NCBI RefSeq assembly: GCF_005222785.1
Contig: NZ_STGH01000001.1
Coordinates: forward strand, 558,001-622,000
Length of the DNA stretch: 64,000 nucleotides
Source of the DNA: Rhodobacter sp. SY28-1
Lineage (GTDB): Bacteria > Pseudomonadota > Alphaproteobacteria > Rhodobacterales > Rhodobacteraceae
Reading direction: 5' to 3'
Shown here: piece after piece, positions 34,169 through 43,056 of the stretch
Layout of the letters: every line of letters begins with the position of its first letter
Numbering within the stretch: the first letter of the stretch is position 1
Made by a program: the position numbers and the translations under genes
Notes under the pieces: model-generated
What the model was told of the DNA's origin: nothing
Database searches by the model: none
The model's input: the letters and a program-made list of their open reading frames with translations, nothing else

Positions 34169-35641
34169 ATGGCCGACAAGCCCCCCCGCCGCCCCCGCGC
34201 CGAGACCCCGAAGGGATTCCGCGACTACTTCGGGGCCGAGGTCACCGAACGGAAAGCCATGCTCGACCGCATCGCCGGGGTCTACCACCGGTACGGGTTC
34301 GACCCGCTGGAAACCTCTGCCGTCGAGACGGTGGAGGCCCTCGGCAAGTTCCTCCCCGACGTCGACCGCCCCAACGAGGGCGTCTTCGCCTGGCAGGATG
34401 AGGACGCCGACTGGCTGGCCCTGCGGTACGACCTCACCGCCCCCCTCGCCCGCGTCGCCGCCCAGTACCGCAACGACCTCCCCTCCCCCTACCGCCGCTA
34501 CGCGATGGGCCCCGTCTGGCGGAACGAGAAACCGGGTCCGGGCCGCTTCCGCCAGTTCTACCAGTGCGACGCCGACACGGTCGGCTCCGCCTCGGTCGCA
34601 GCCGACGCCGAAATCTGCGCCATGCTCGCCGACACCCTGGAAGAGGTCGGCATCCCCCGCGGCGACTACGTGGTGAAGGTGAACAACCGGAAGGTCCTGA
34701 ACGGCGTGATGGAAGTCGCGGGCCTTGCTGGCGACGACAAGGAAACCGAACGCGGCATCGTTCTGAGGGCCATCGACAAGATCGACCGCCTGGGGCCGGA
34801 CGGAGTCCGGGCGCTGCTGGGTGAAGGCCGCAAGGACGAGAGCGGGGATTTCACCAAGGGGGCGGGGCTGTCGGCGGAACAAGCCGAAGTCGTGATGGGC
34901 TTCACCACCGCCAAGCGCGAAGCCGGAGCCGCGACAGTCGCACGGCTGCGGGAGTTGGTGGGCGGATCGTCGATCGGGGTCGAGGGGGTTGACGAACTGG
35001 AGGCCATCGCGGCCCTTCTGGAAGCGCAGGGGTATGGACCGGACCGGATCGTCCTGGACCCGGGCGTCGTCCGGGGCCTCGGCTACTATACCGGGCCGGT
35101 CTACGAGGCGGAGCTGACATTCCAGATTACCGACGAGAAGGGCCGTCCGCGGAACTTCGGCTCGGTTGCCGGAGGCGGACGCTACGATGGCCTGGTGAAG
35201 CGGTTTACCGGGCAGGACGTGCCGGCGACGGGGGTTTCCATTGGGGTGGACCGGCTGCTGGCCGCCTTGCGGGCCAAGGGGCGGATCGAGACCGAGGCGG
35301 CTGGGCCGTTGGTCGTGACGGTGATGGATCGCGACCGGATGGCCGACTACATGGCGATGGTCGGGGAACTCCGGTCGGCTGGTATCCGTGCCGAGGTCTA
35401 TCTCGGCAATCCGAAGAACTTCGGCAACCAGCTCAAGTATGCCGACAAGCGCCAGTCGCCCATCGCCGTGATCCAGGGCGGAAACGAAGCCGAGAAGGGA
35501 ACCGTTATCCTCAAGGACCTGATCCTCGGCGCCAAGATCGCCGAAAGTGCGACGCTGGAGGAATGGAAAGACCGTCCTGCCCAGGTCGAAGTGCCTCGAG
35601 GCGATCTGGTCGTTGCGGTCAGAAAGATGCTGGGCCAATGA
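34169..35641 (+). CDS. hisS: histidyl-tRNA synthetase
   Basis: A 490-residue class II aminoacyl-tRNA synthetase that charges tRNA-His. Motif 2 is [20 protein letters not shown] near residue 110. The histidine-binding stretch [18 protein letters not shown] lies near 297, and motif 3 ends [13 protein letters not shown] near 360. A C-terminal anticodon-binding domain follows. It is longer than the E. coli enzyme, as is usual in alphaproteobacteria. The start at 34169 gives the normal PKGFRDYF N terminus. Its stop overlaps the hisZ start, linking it to histidine synthesis genes. Confidence 0.97.
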   Translation: MADKPPRRPRAETPKGFRDYFGAEVTERKAMLDRIAGVYHRYGFDPLETSAVETVEALGKFLPDVDRPNEGVFAWQDEDADWLALRYDLTAPLARVAAQYRNDLPSPYRRYAMGPVWRNEKPGPGRFRQFYQCDADTVGSASVAADAEICAMLADTLEEVGIPRGDYVVKVNNRKVLNGVMEVAGLAGDDKETERGIVLRAIDKIDRLGPDGVRALLGEGRKDESGDFTKGAGLSAEQAEVVMGFTTAKREAGAATVARLRELVGGSSIGVEGVDELEAIAALLEAQGYGPDRIVLDPGVVRGLGYYTGPVYEAELTFQITDEKGRPRNFGSVAGGGRYDGLVKRFTGQDVPATGVSIGVDRLLAALRAKGRIETEAAGPLVVTVMDRDRMADYMAMVGELRSAGIRAEVYLGNPKNFGNQLKYADKRQSPIAVIQGGNEAEKGTVILKDLILGAKIAESATLEEWKDRPAQVEVPRGDLVVAVRKMLGQ

Positions 35642-36735
35642 CGTCCAAGGCCGCGGTCCGGGCAGAGGGGGAGCGGCTCCTCGCAGCCTTCGTTGCAGCG
35701 GGCGCGGTGCCGGTCGAGGCCGATATCTTGCAGCCGGCGGGTACTTTGCTGGACCTCTACGGCGAGGATATCCGCGCGCGGGCTTATGTGACGGATGACC
35801 CAGTGCGCGGCGAGATGATGCTGCGGCCGGATTTCACTGTTCCGGTCGTGCAGGCGCACATGGCGCATGGGGCGGAACCGGCGCGCTATGCCTATCTTGG
35901 CGAGGTGTTCCGCAAGCAGGCAAGGGGGTCAGAAGGGACCAGCGAGTATCTGCAGGTCGGCTATGAGGTCTTTGACCGATCGTCGCCCGAGGAAGCGGAT
36001 GCCGAGGTCTTCGCGCTGTTCCGCGATCTCCTGGTAGGGCTGGGTCTGCGCCCCGTGACCGGGGACATCGGTATCCTGATGGCCGCAGTCCGCGGGCTGG
36101 AGACGACCGAACGCCGCAAGGCGGCCCTACTCCGGCATGTCTGGAGGCCGGTGCGGTTCAAGGCGCTTCTTGACCGGTTTTCCGGTCGGGCTCCGGTTCC
36201 AGCTGGGCGGATGGCGCTTTTGCAGCGGTTGAAGGCGGGGTCTCCGATCGCCTTGATCGAGGACGCGGGGACCTTCGTGGGCCTTCGGACCGCTGACGAG
36301 ATCGCGGCGCGGGCCGAGGCGCTGGTGGCCGATGCGGGAACACCACCGATCAAGGCGACCGAGGCGGCGCTGCTGTATGATCTGCTGTCGCTGGAGGCCC
36401 CGGCGGCGCATGCGCTAAGCCACCTGCGCGGGATCACCCCGATGCTACCTGCCATCGGCCCGGCGGTGGACCGCTTTGCCGCGCGGCTGGACGCGCTGGT
36501 CGCAAAGGGTGTGGACGTGGCGGCGCTAGCGTTCGAGGCAAGCCACGGGCGGACGGCGCTGGAATATTACGACGGGTTTGTCTTCAGCTTCGTCAAGGAC
36601 GGGATGCCCCCAGTCGCGTCGGGCGGGCGGTATGATGCCTTGACGGCGGTCCTGGGGGCAGGGGCTTTCATCCCTGCGGTCGGCGGGGTCATCCAGCCCG
36701 GTCTGGTCGCGCAGTTGAAGGGGGCATCGGCATGA
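35638..36735 (+). CDS. hisZ: ATP phosphoribosyltransferase regulatory subunit
   Basis: A 365-residue HisS-like protein lacking the anticodon domain. [13 protein letters not shown] near residue 60, [12 protein letters not shown] near 83 and a C-terminal ASGGRYDAL are the visible class-II-like motifs. HisZ binds the short-form HisG and makes it active and feedback-regulated by histidine. Its ATG overlaps the hisS stop, and its stop region overlaps the hisG ATG, so the three genes form one operon. Confidence 0.95.
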   Translation: MTSKAAVRAEGERLLAAFVAAGAVPVEADILQPAGTLLDLYGEDIRARAYVTDDPVRGEMMLRPDFTVPVVQAHMAHGAEPARYAYLGEVFRKQARGSEGTSEYLQVGYEVFDRSSPEEADAEVFALFRDLLVGLGLRPVTGDIGILMAAVRGLETTERRKAALLRHVWRPVRFKALLDRFSGRAPVPAGRMALLQRLKAGSPIALIEDAGTFVGLRTADEIAARAEALVADAGTPPIKATEAALLYDLLSLEAPAAHALSHLRGITPMLPAIGPAVDRFAARLDALVAKGVDVAALAFEASHGRTALEYYDGFVFSFVKDGMPPVASGGRYDALTAVLGAGAFIPAVGGVIQPGLVAQLKGASA

Positions 36736-37430
36736 TCCGCCTGGGCGTGCCGTCAAAGGGACGGCTGATGCAGGACTGCTTTGACTGGTTCGGCGCGCGC
36801 GGCGTGATGATGAAGCGCACGGGGTCGGACCGGGAATACTCCGGGGTGGTCGAGGGGGTCGAGGGCGTAGTCCCGGTGCTGCTGTCCGCCGGAGAGATCC
36901 CGCGCGAGCTGGCGGCGGGGCGGATCCATCTGGGGGTCACGGGGTCGGACCTCGTGCGGGAACAGCTGGGCGAGGATGAGGTGGCGGAGGTCGCAAAGCT
37001 GGGCTTCGGTCACGCTGATCTGGTGATCGCGGTGCCTGCGGTCTGGATCGATGTCGAGACGGTGGACGACCTGGACGCGGCGGCGGCGGGGTTCCGCAAG
37101 GCACATGGGCATCGTTTGCGGATCGCGACCAAGTATCACCGGCTGGTGCGGGATTTCCTGCAATCCCAGGGGGTTGCGGACTATCAGCTGGTCGACAGCC
37201 AGGGGGCGACCGAGGGCACGGTGAAGAACGGGACCGCCGAGGCCATCGCGGACATCACTTCGTCGGGCGAGACTTTGCGGGCGAACCATCTGCGCATCCT
37301 GTCGGATGGGCTGATCCATTCAAGCCAGGCGGCGCTGTGGGCTTCGCGCGTGGCAGAGTGGTCTTCGGCGGACCTTGCGGCCTATGCCGGTCTCGCGGCG
37401 AAGCTTGGGGTTGCGGCGCGGCCCTTCTGA
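36732..37430 (+). CDS. hisG: ATP phosphoribosyltransferase, short form
   Basis: A 232-residue HisG that catalyses the first step of histidine synthesis, joining ATP and PRPP. LGVPSKGRLM is at the N terminus, GVTGSDLVREQ near residue 62, RIATKYHRL near 128 and the PRPP-binding SQGATEGTVKNGTAEAIADITSSG region near 155-180. It lacks the C-terminal regulatory domain of long forms, consistent with the adjacent hisZ. It ends at a dispersed hairpin repeat. Confidence 0.96.
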   Translation: MIRLGVPSKGRLMQDCFDWFGARGVMMKRTGSDREYSGVVEGVEGVVPVLLSAGEIPRELAAGRIHLGVTGSDLVREQLGEDEVAEVAKLGFGHADLVIAVPAVWIDVETVDDLDAAAAGFRKAHGHRLRIATKYHRLVRDFLQSQGVADYQLVDSQGATEGTVKNGTAEAIADITSSGETLRANHLRILSDGLIHSSQAALWASRVAEWSSADLAAYAGLAAKLGVAARPF

Positions 37431-37432
37431 GT

Positions 37433-37498
37433 GCTCGTCGTAGACTTCGTCACTCCTCGCTGGCCCCTGCGACGAGGAGACGAAGTCAAACGAGGAGC
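37433..37498. repeat. REP-like inverted repeat between hisG and the EamA gene
   Basis: An imperfect inverted repeat with arms containing GACTTCGTC and GACGAAGTC plus CTCCTCG/CGAGGAG. It is the second copy, in reverse orientation, of the element at 22992-23055. It occupies the whole gap between two converging genes, consistent with a bidirectional terminator. Confidence 0.65.
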
Positions 37499-38355
37499 TA
37501 CCTGCGGGCCAGCATGACCCCGATCCCCGCCAGCGCCATCCCGGCCCAGGCGAGCGGGGGCATCGCCTCTCCCAGGAGCGGCCAGGCGAAAAGCGCCGAC
37601 AGCGGCGGGACGAGGTAGAAGAGGGCCGACACCCGGGCGACCTCTCCGGCGCGGATCATCGCCAGCAGGAGGGTGATCGAGATCAGCGAATTGCCGATCA
37701 CCAGATAGGCGAGGGTGGCCCAAAGCGCGGGCGTCCAGTCGGCCTGCATCCCTTCGGTCGCAAGTGCGAGCGGCAGGGTGAATACCGCGCCGACGGCGTA
37801 TTGGATCAGGTTCGCGGGGACTGGGTGGGTCGTCGCGCCGAAGCGCTTTTCATAAAGCGTGGCGGCAGTGATGCCGATCAGGCCGCCGACCGCAGCGAGA
37901 AGGCCGAGAGTTGGTTCGTGCGCGATGCCGGACCGGGCAAGGATCACCGTCACGGCCCCGCCAAGGCCAAGGGCAAGGCCGATCCAGCGCAGGCGGCCAA
38001 CACGCTCGCCGACCAACCAGGGCGCGATCAGGCTGACAAGGATGGGTTGCAGGCAGACGATGATCGCGACGCCCCCCGCCGAGACGCCGGACTTGAAGGC
38101 GATGTAACAGAGGCCGAAATAGGCCACCTGGATCAGGAAGCCGGTGACCGCGATGTCCCAGGCGGCGCGGCCTGTCGGGAATTGCGGCTTCAGAACCGGG
38201 ATCAGAGGGAGAAGGACGAGCACCGCGATGGAGTAGCGCAGGGCGAGCAGCGTGAAGGGGCCGGCGTGCTGAAGCCCGATCTTGGCGATGGCAAAGCCTG
38301 CAGACCAGAGGAGCAGGAAGATGAACGGCGCGGCGAGGAGGATCGGACGGGACAT
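37498..38355 (-). CDS. EamA/DMT family transporter
   Basis: A 285-residue inner-membrane protein with ten predicted helices in two EamA repeats (about 5-135 and 148-283). It starts with the usual LWSAGFAIAKIGLQHAGP motif and has PPLSALFAWPLLGE near the end of the second repeat. Family members export or import small metabolites such as amino acids or drugs. The substrate is unknown. It is not obviously linked to its neighbours. Confidence 0.9.
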   Translation of the reverse strand: MSRPILLAAPFIFLLLWSAGFAIAKIGLQHAGPFTLLALRYSIAVLVLLPLIPVLKPQFPTGRAAWDIAVTGFLIQVAYFGLCYIAFKSGVSAGGVAIIVCLQPILVSLIAPWLVGERVGRLRWIGLALGLGGAVTVILARSGIAHEPTLGLLAAVGGLIGITAATLYEKRFGATTHPVPANLIQYAVGAVFTLPLALATEGMQADWTPALWATLAYLVIGNSLISITLLLAMIRAGEVARVSALFYLVPPLSALFAWPLLGEAMPPLAWAGMALAGIGVMLARR

Positions 38356-38500
38356 GGTGTCCGTTCATGGCGGGTTTTGCGCGCGGGGGCCAGAGGGTGG
38401 TGCTGGTTGGTCTTTTGGAGCGAGGAGTATCTCACCCCTCGCGCTCCCCGTGGATGATTTGAGAATAGAACAATGAAAATTTTGGTCGAACTGTCAGTGT

Positions 38501-38932
38501 TCAGTGCAGGCCAAGCTCGGCCAGTGCCTGCGCCAGTTTTGGTGGCAAGGGATCATCCTTCGCTCGGCCCTTTGGCAGGTCGCGGGGGGCCTCCTTGGGG
38601 TCGAGGTAGCGCCAGCCCTGGAACGGGCGGCGTGGGGCGGCTTCGGTGCGGATGACCTCCTGGTCGAGGATCAGGGCACAGCGCGGGATGCCGTCGCCGA
38701 GGTTCACCTCCTGCAGGTCGGTGATGCGCTGGCGGCAGAGGATCACGCCCTTGATGACCCAGTAGAGCGAACCTTCAAGGACATCTGCCTCGCGCTTCGG
38801 CCACATCCGGGTGACATGGATCGCCTTTCCCTCGGGCCAGTGGGGGCGTTGCTGGCGCTGCCAGTCGAGGAGGTCCTCGACCGAGTCAGCGCCGACACAG
38901 AGTTTCAGGAGATGGATCATGGAGCCGATCAT
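38501..38932 (-). CDS. DUF1489 family protein
   Basis: A 143-residue cytoplasmic protein of the alphaproteobacterial DUF1489 family. It has IHLLKLCVGADSVEDL at the N terminus, HVTRMWPKR near residue 40, GSLYWVIKGVILCRQRI near 54 and RRPFQGWRYL near 100. No function is known. The start may be the ATG at 38932 or the one at 38920 (MIHLLKL), which gives the standard family N terminus. It is divergent from nrdJ. Confidence 0.85.
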   Translation of the reverse strand: MIGSMIHLLKLCVGADSVEDLLDWQRQQRPHWPEGKAIHVTRMWPKREADVLEGSLYWVIKGVILCRQRITDLQEVNLGDGIPRCALILDQEVIRTEAAPRRPFQGWRYLDPKEAPRDLPKGRAKDDPLPPKLAQALAELGLH

Positions 38933-39001
38933 AGGGCCTGCCGCCGGGGCTTCAAGTTGACCCGAGGGGGTCGGGGGCGTATCTTGGGCCTTCCGCCGAA
39001 C

Positions 39002-39010
39002 TTATCCACA
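39002..39010 (+). promoter_or_regulatory. DnaA-box-like site upstream of nrdJ
   Basis: TTATCCACA matches the consensus DnaA box exactly and lies 22 bases before the nrdJ start codon. Ribonucleotide reductase genes are known DnaA targets in E. coli, so control tied to replication initiation is plausible. A single box is weak evidence. Confidence 0.4.
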
Positions 39011-39031
39011 ACACACAGAAAGATTCGCCCC

Positions 39032-41302
39032 ATGTCGCGGTTCCACGCCCCCATTGCCGAAGCGATCTGGGACATGAAGTACCGCTTCAAGGAAGCCGAC
39101 TGGACACCCATTGATGGTAGCGTCGAGGATACCTGGCGGCGGATCGCGCGGGCATTGGCCGAGGTCGAGGCTGACCCGGTGAAGTGGGAGGCCGAATTCT
39201 ATGCGGCCCTTGAAGGCTTCCGGTTCCTGCCTGCCGGGCGGATCACGGCGGGGGCGGGGACGGGGCGGTCGGTCACTCTGTTCAACTGCTTTGTCATGGG
39301 GACGATCCCGGACACGATGGAGGGGATTTTCACCGCGCTGAAAGAGGCAGCGCTGACCATGCAGCAGGGCGGCGGGATCGGCTACGATTTCTCCACCATC
39401 CGCCCTCGTGGGGCTGAGGTGAAGGGCGTGGCGGCGGATGCCTCGGGGCCGCTGTCGTTCATGGACGTCTGGGACGCGATGTGCCGGACGATCATGTCCG
39501 CCGGGTCGCGGCGCGGCGCGATGATGGCGACGATGCGCTGCGACCATCCGGATATCGAGGCCTTCATCGAAGCCAAGCGCGACCCGGCCCGGCTGCGGAT
39601 GTTCAACCTGTCGGTGCTGGTGACCGATGCCTTCATGGATGCCGTCAAGGCCGATGGCCCGTGGGAGCTGGTCTTTGGGGGCAAGGTCTACCGGACGGTG
39701 GAGGCGCGTGATCTGTGGAACAAGATCATGCGGTCGACCTTCGACTATGCCGAGCCGGGTGTGATCTTCATCGACCGCATCAACGCGATGAACAACCTCG
39801 GCTATGTCGAGACGATTGCCGCGACGAACCCCTGCGGCGAGCAGCCTCTGCCGCCCTATGGCGCGTGCCTTCTTGGCAGCATCAACCTGCCGACGCTGGT
39901 GAAGGACGCGTTTGAGGCCGGTTCCGCGATGGACATGAAGGCGCTGGACCATCTGGTGCGGGTGGCTGTCCGGGCGATGGACAACGTGGTCGATGCCTCG
40001 CGCTTCCCCCTGCCGGAACAGCAGGCCGAGGCCAAGGCCAAGCGGCGGATCGGGCTTGGCGTCACGGGGCTGGCGGATGCGCTGCTGATGGTCGGCCTGC
40101 GCTATGGGTCGGAAGAGGCCGCGAAAGTCACCGAGGTCTGGATGCACGCCATCGCGCGGGCGGCTTATCTGGCGTCGGTTGATCTGGCGAAAGAAAAGGG
40201 CGCCTTCCCGCTGTTTGACGCCGAAGGCTTTCTTGCCTCGGGCAACATGCAGCAGATGGACACGGACGTCCGCGACGCCATCGCCAAGCACGGCATCCGC
40301 AACGCCCTTCTGACCTCGGTTGCGCCCACCGGGACGATCTCGCTTTACGCCGGGAACGTCAGCTCGGGGATCGAGCCGGTCTTCGCCTATGCCTATACCC
40401 GAAAGGTCCTGCAGAAGGACGGCTCCCGCACCGAGGAGGAGGTCGTCGACTACGCCGTCCGCCTCTGGCGCGAGAAGCATGGCGATGCGCCGCTGCCCGA
40501 CCATTTCGTCAACGCCCAGACCCTGCCGCCGCTCGACCATGTCCGGATGCAGGCGGCGGCGCAGAAGTGGGTCGACAGCTCCATCTCCAAGACCATCAAC
40601 TGCCCCGAGGACATCAGCTTTGACGACTTCAAAGAGGTCTACATGGCCGCCTGGGACCAGGGCTGCAAAGGCTGCACGACCTACCGCCCGAACGACGTGA
40701 CCGGGTCAGTGCTGACCGTTTCCGAAAAGCAGACCGCACCCGTCGCGTCGCAACCGGTGACGGGGGGCGAGGTGGTGTATCTGTCGGACCCGCTGGACCG
40801 GCCTGCTGCCCTGGAAGGCCAGACCTACAAGGTCAAATGGCCGGGATCGGAACACGCGCTCTACATCACGATCAACGACATCGTCATTGCCGGCCACCGC
40901 CGCCCGTTCGAGGTGTTCATCAACTCCAAGAACATGGAGCATTTCGCCTGGACCGTGGCCCTGACCCGGATGATATCGGCGGTGTTCCGGCGGGGCGGTG
41001 ATATCTCGTTCGTCGTGGAGGAGCTCAAAGCCGTCTTCGACCCCCGCGGCGGGGCCTGGATGGAAGGGCGCTACATCCCGTCTATTTTGGCGGCCATTGG
41101 CGGAGTGATCGAGCGCCACTTGATCGACATCGGCTTCATCGAGGGCGAGGGGCTCGGCCTGAAATCCGACCCCAAGGCGGAGCTTTTGCGGGTCGGAGAG
41201 GCTCCGCGCGGCAAGGCCTGCCCGGCCTGCGGGAGCTATGACCTGCGGATGGTGGAAGGCTGCCTGGCCTGCGGGTCGTGCGGGCATTCGAAGTGTGGGT
41301 GA
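39032..41302 (+). CDS. nrdJ: adenosylcobalamin-dependent ribonucleotide reductase (class II)
   Basis: A 756-residue class II ribonucleotide reductase that makes deoxyribonucleotides using vitamin B12 and does not need oxygen. The first redox Cys lies in LFNCFVMG near residue 88. The catalytic NPCGE with the thiyl Cys lies near 268, and VAPTGTISLYAGNVSSG near 430 binds substrate phosphate. A C-terminal Cys-rich tail (CPAC, CLAC, CGHSKC) would serve re-reduction. The start at 39032 gives the usual RFHAPIAEAIWDMKY N terminus. No cobalamin riboswitch is visible in the 99-base leader. Confidence 0.95.
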   Translation: MSRFHAPIAEAIWDMKYRFKEADWTPIDGSVEDTWRRIARALAEVEADPVKWEAEFYAALEGFRFLPAGRITAGAGTGRSVTLFNCFVMGTIPDTMEGIFTALKEAALTMQQGGGIGYDFSTIRPRGAEVKGVAADASGPLSFMDVWDAMCRTIMSAGSRRGAMMATMRCDHPDIEAFIEAKRDPARLRMFNLSVLVTDAFMDAVKADGPWELVFGGKVYRTVEARDLWNKIMRSTFDYAEPGVIFIDRINAMNNLGYVETIAATNPCGEQPLPPYGACLLGSINLPTLVKDAFEAGSAMDMKALDHLVRVAVRAMDNVVDASRFPLPEQQAEAKAKRRIGLGVTGLADALLMVGLRYGSEEAAKVTEVWMHAIARAAYLASVDLAKEKGAFPLFDAEGFLASGNMQQMDTDVRDAIAKHGIRNALLTSVAPTGTISLYAGNVSSGIEPVFAYAYTRKVLQKDGSRTEEEVVDYAVRLWREKHGDAPLPDHFVNAQTLPPLDHVRMQAAAQKWVDSSISKTINCPEDISFDDFKEVYMAAWDQGCKGCTTYRPNDVTGSVLTVSEKQTAPVASQPVTGGEVVYLSDPLDRPAALEGQTYKVKWPGSEHALYITINDIVIAGHRRPFEVFINSKNMEHFAWTVALTRMISAVFRRGGDISFVVEELKAVFDPRGGAWMEGRYIPSILAAIGGVIERHLIDIGFIEGEGLGLKSDPKAELLRVGEAPRGKACPACGSYDLRMVEGCLACGSCGHSKCG

Positions 41303-41328
41303 GGGGAACGTTGGGGGAGCAGTTCTGA

Positions 41329-42039
41329 TTGCGAGACAATAGATGGTACGCCGGTCTCGCGTTCGGCCTTGTGGCTGGGTTGGCCATTGCCGTCCTGTGT
41401 TTCGCTTGGTTGTCTGATGGCATACCCGGATGGTGGAAACATGACGGTACGTTAGTAACGTCCAAAGATACCTTGGCAAACTGGCTGGTCGCTGTCTTCA
41501 GTTTCATCGCCGCGATATTTCTTTGGTTGACCCTTCGCGCGACGCAGGACATGGCGCAAGATACTCGCCGGATCGGAGAGCTGCAGGCCAGAGCCTACCT
41601 CGACGTCAAGCTGACGCAAGTTCAGGCCGGACAAGTCGGCAAGAGTTTTTGGATCTTCCGAGTAAACCTGTCCAACACAGGGCAATCTCCAGCCAGCCAA
41701 ATCTACGTCCAAGTCAGTGTGGCTGAGTGGGGGTCGTTTGACACTATATTCCCAGACCTTGGAGCGGGTGGTCACTTCGAAGGTGGCATAATGGTATCGG
41801 GTCTCGAAGATGATGCATTTACTCGACCTGCAAAGGGAACGCGCTTGTATCCTGAAGTCTGCGTATCTGTGCGCTTTCTTGACGTCTTCCACGAGACTAG
41901 TCCTGAAAGGCTAGAACGACGCTTCTTTCGGGTCGAGCGCATCGGAGACGGTGGCGAAGAGTTCAAGATTCAGTTTACGTCAGATGTTGAGAAGATCTTC
42001 GATCGGATGCGGAAAGACCCCCAGTTTGCTGACACTTAA
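41329..42039 (+). CDS. two-helix membrane protein of unknown function, TTG start
   Basis: A 236-residue protein with two hydrophobic segments (about 8-28 and 47-66) and a soluble C-terminal domain of about 165 residues containing FWIFRVNLSNTGQSPA, a beta-sandwich-like stretch. I chose the TTG at 41329 because GGGGGAG lies 9-15 bases upstream and there is no good in-frame ATG early on. GC content is lower than in the flanking genes, which suggests acquired DNA. I do not recognise a family. Confidence 0.6.
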   Translation: MRDNRWYAGLAFGLVAGLAIAVLCFAWLSDGIPGWWKHDGTLVTSKDTLANWLVAVFSFIAAIFLWLTLRATQDMAQDTRRIGELQARAYLDVKLTQVQAGQVGKSFWIFRVNLSNTGQSPASQIYVQVSVAEWGSFDTIFPDLGAGGHFEGGIMVSGLEDDAFTRPAKGTRLYPEVCVSVRFLDVFHETSPERLERRFFRVERIGDGGEEFKIQFTSDVEKIFDRMRKDPQFADT

Positions 42040-42074
42040 CCTCCTGTAGTCGGAACTTGCGGCTGCAGGACAAT

Positions 42075-42959
42075 TCACTCCACCCCATTCGCCCGCGCCA
42101 CGAAATCCGTGAGGTGGGGCACATAGTCCTCCGGCCCCGCGCCGCCCTGCGCCACGGCCCCGGCAAAGCTGTTCTTCGCCGCGCTCGCCATCGTGGTGGT
42201 GACGGTGGCGGCGTTGGCCATGCTCTCCAGATAGCGCAGGTCCTTGTAGGCGTTCGACAGGGTGAAGCGGTGCGCCTCGCGGTTGCCCTCCAGCGCGTAG
42301 CCCATGAAGGTCTGGTAAAAGCCGCAGTCCATCCGGCCGCCGCGGATCACGCTGTCGAACGTGGCGGTAGAGATGCCGACCTTGGCGGCCAGGGCCAGCG
42401 CCTCGGCGTAGATCGCGGCGTAGCCGAGGGAGAGGAAGTTGTTCAGAAGCTTCATCCGGTGGCCGTCGCCGACGCGGCCGATGTGGACGATCTTACCGGC
42501 CCATGTGGCGATGACGGGCTGGATGCGTTGGAAGACCCCGGGGTCCGCGCCGACCATGCAGTCGAGCGTGCCCTCCCACGCTTCTTTCGGGGTGCGGGAG
42601 AGGGGGGCGTCGGCGAAGTGGATGCCTTTGGCGGCGAGGTCGGTGGCGAGGCGCTCGGTGACGGTGGGGTCGGAGGTGGAGCAGTCGACGATCACCGTGC
42701 CGGGTTTGAGGTGGGGGGTCATCTTCGCGACGGCCTCGGCCACTTGGGGTGAGCCGGGGAGGGTGAGGAAGATGATCGTCGCGCGGGCGGCGAGGTCTTC
42801 GATGGTGGCCTCGGTCGCGCCCCGTGTCAGCAGATCGTCGACGGGTGCGCGGTTGCGGTGGGCGGTGACGGTGAGGGGGTAGCCCTTCTCCACGATGTTC
42901 TTCGCCATGCCGTGGCCCATCAGGCCGGTGCCGATGAAACCGATGTGTTCCTGGGTCAT
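42075..42959 (-). CDS. beta-hydroxyacid dehydrogenase (3-hydroxyisobutyrate dehydrogenase family)
   Basis: A 294-residue NAD(P)-dependent dehydrogenase. GFIGTGLMGHGMAKN is at residues 7-21, the substrate loop DAPLSRTPKEAWEG lies near 115, and the catalytic-lysine motif MKLLNNFLSLG near 170. The substrate loop differs from the common GG form (APLSR in place of APVSGG), so specificity may differ from classical 3-hydroxyisobutyrate dehydrogenase. It is divergent from acuI with a 97-base gap, and a joint role in 3-hydroxypropionate or related metabolism is possible. Confidence 0.87.
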   Translation of the reverse strand: MTQEHIGFIGTGLMGHGMAKNIVEKGYPLTVTAHRNRAPVDDLLTRGATEATIEDLAARATIIFLTLPGSPQVAEAVAKMTPHLKPGTVIVDCSTSDPTVTERLATDLAAKGIHFADAPLSRTPKEAWEGTLDCMVGADPGVFQRIQPVIATWAGKIVHIGRVGDGHRMKLLNNFLSLGYAAIYAEALALAAKVGISTATFDSVIRGGRMDCGFYQTFMGYALEGNREAHRFTLSNAYKDLRYLESMANAATVTTTMASAAKNSFAGAVAQGGAGPEDYVPHLTDFVARANGVE

Positions 42960-43056
42960 TGGAGTCTCCTTTGCGGGCAGAGTGCGGCAGGTCGCCCGGG
43001 TTGACAATCCGGCTTCCTCGGGGACGACTTGGGGAGAGCAAAATGGGAGGCCGAAG

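Noticed and set aside
39002-39010. DnaA box as evidence for a replication origin near nrdJ
   Set aside because: Only one strict box is seen, with no AT-rich unwinding region, no dnaA or other origin genes, so at most it is a promoter site.
38933-39031. Cobalamin riboswitch before the B12-dependent nrdJ
   Set aside because: The leader is only 99 bases and lacks a B12-box-like sequence, too short for the usual aptamer.
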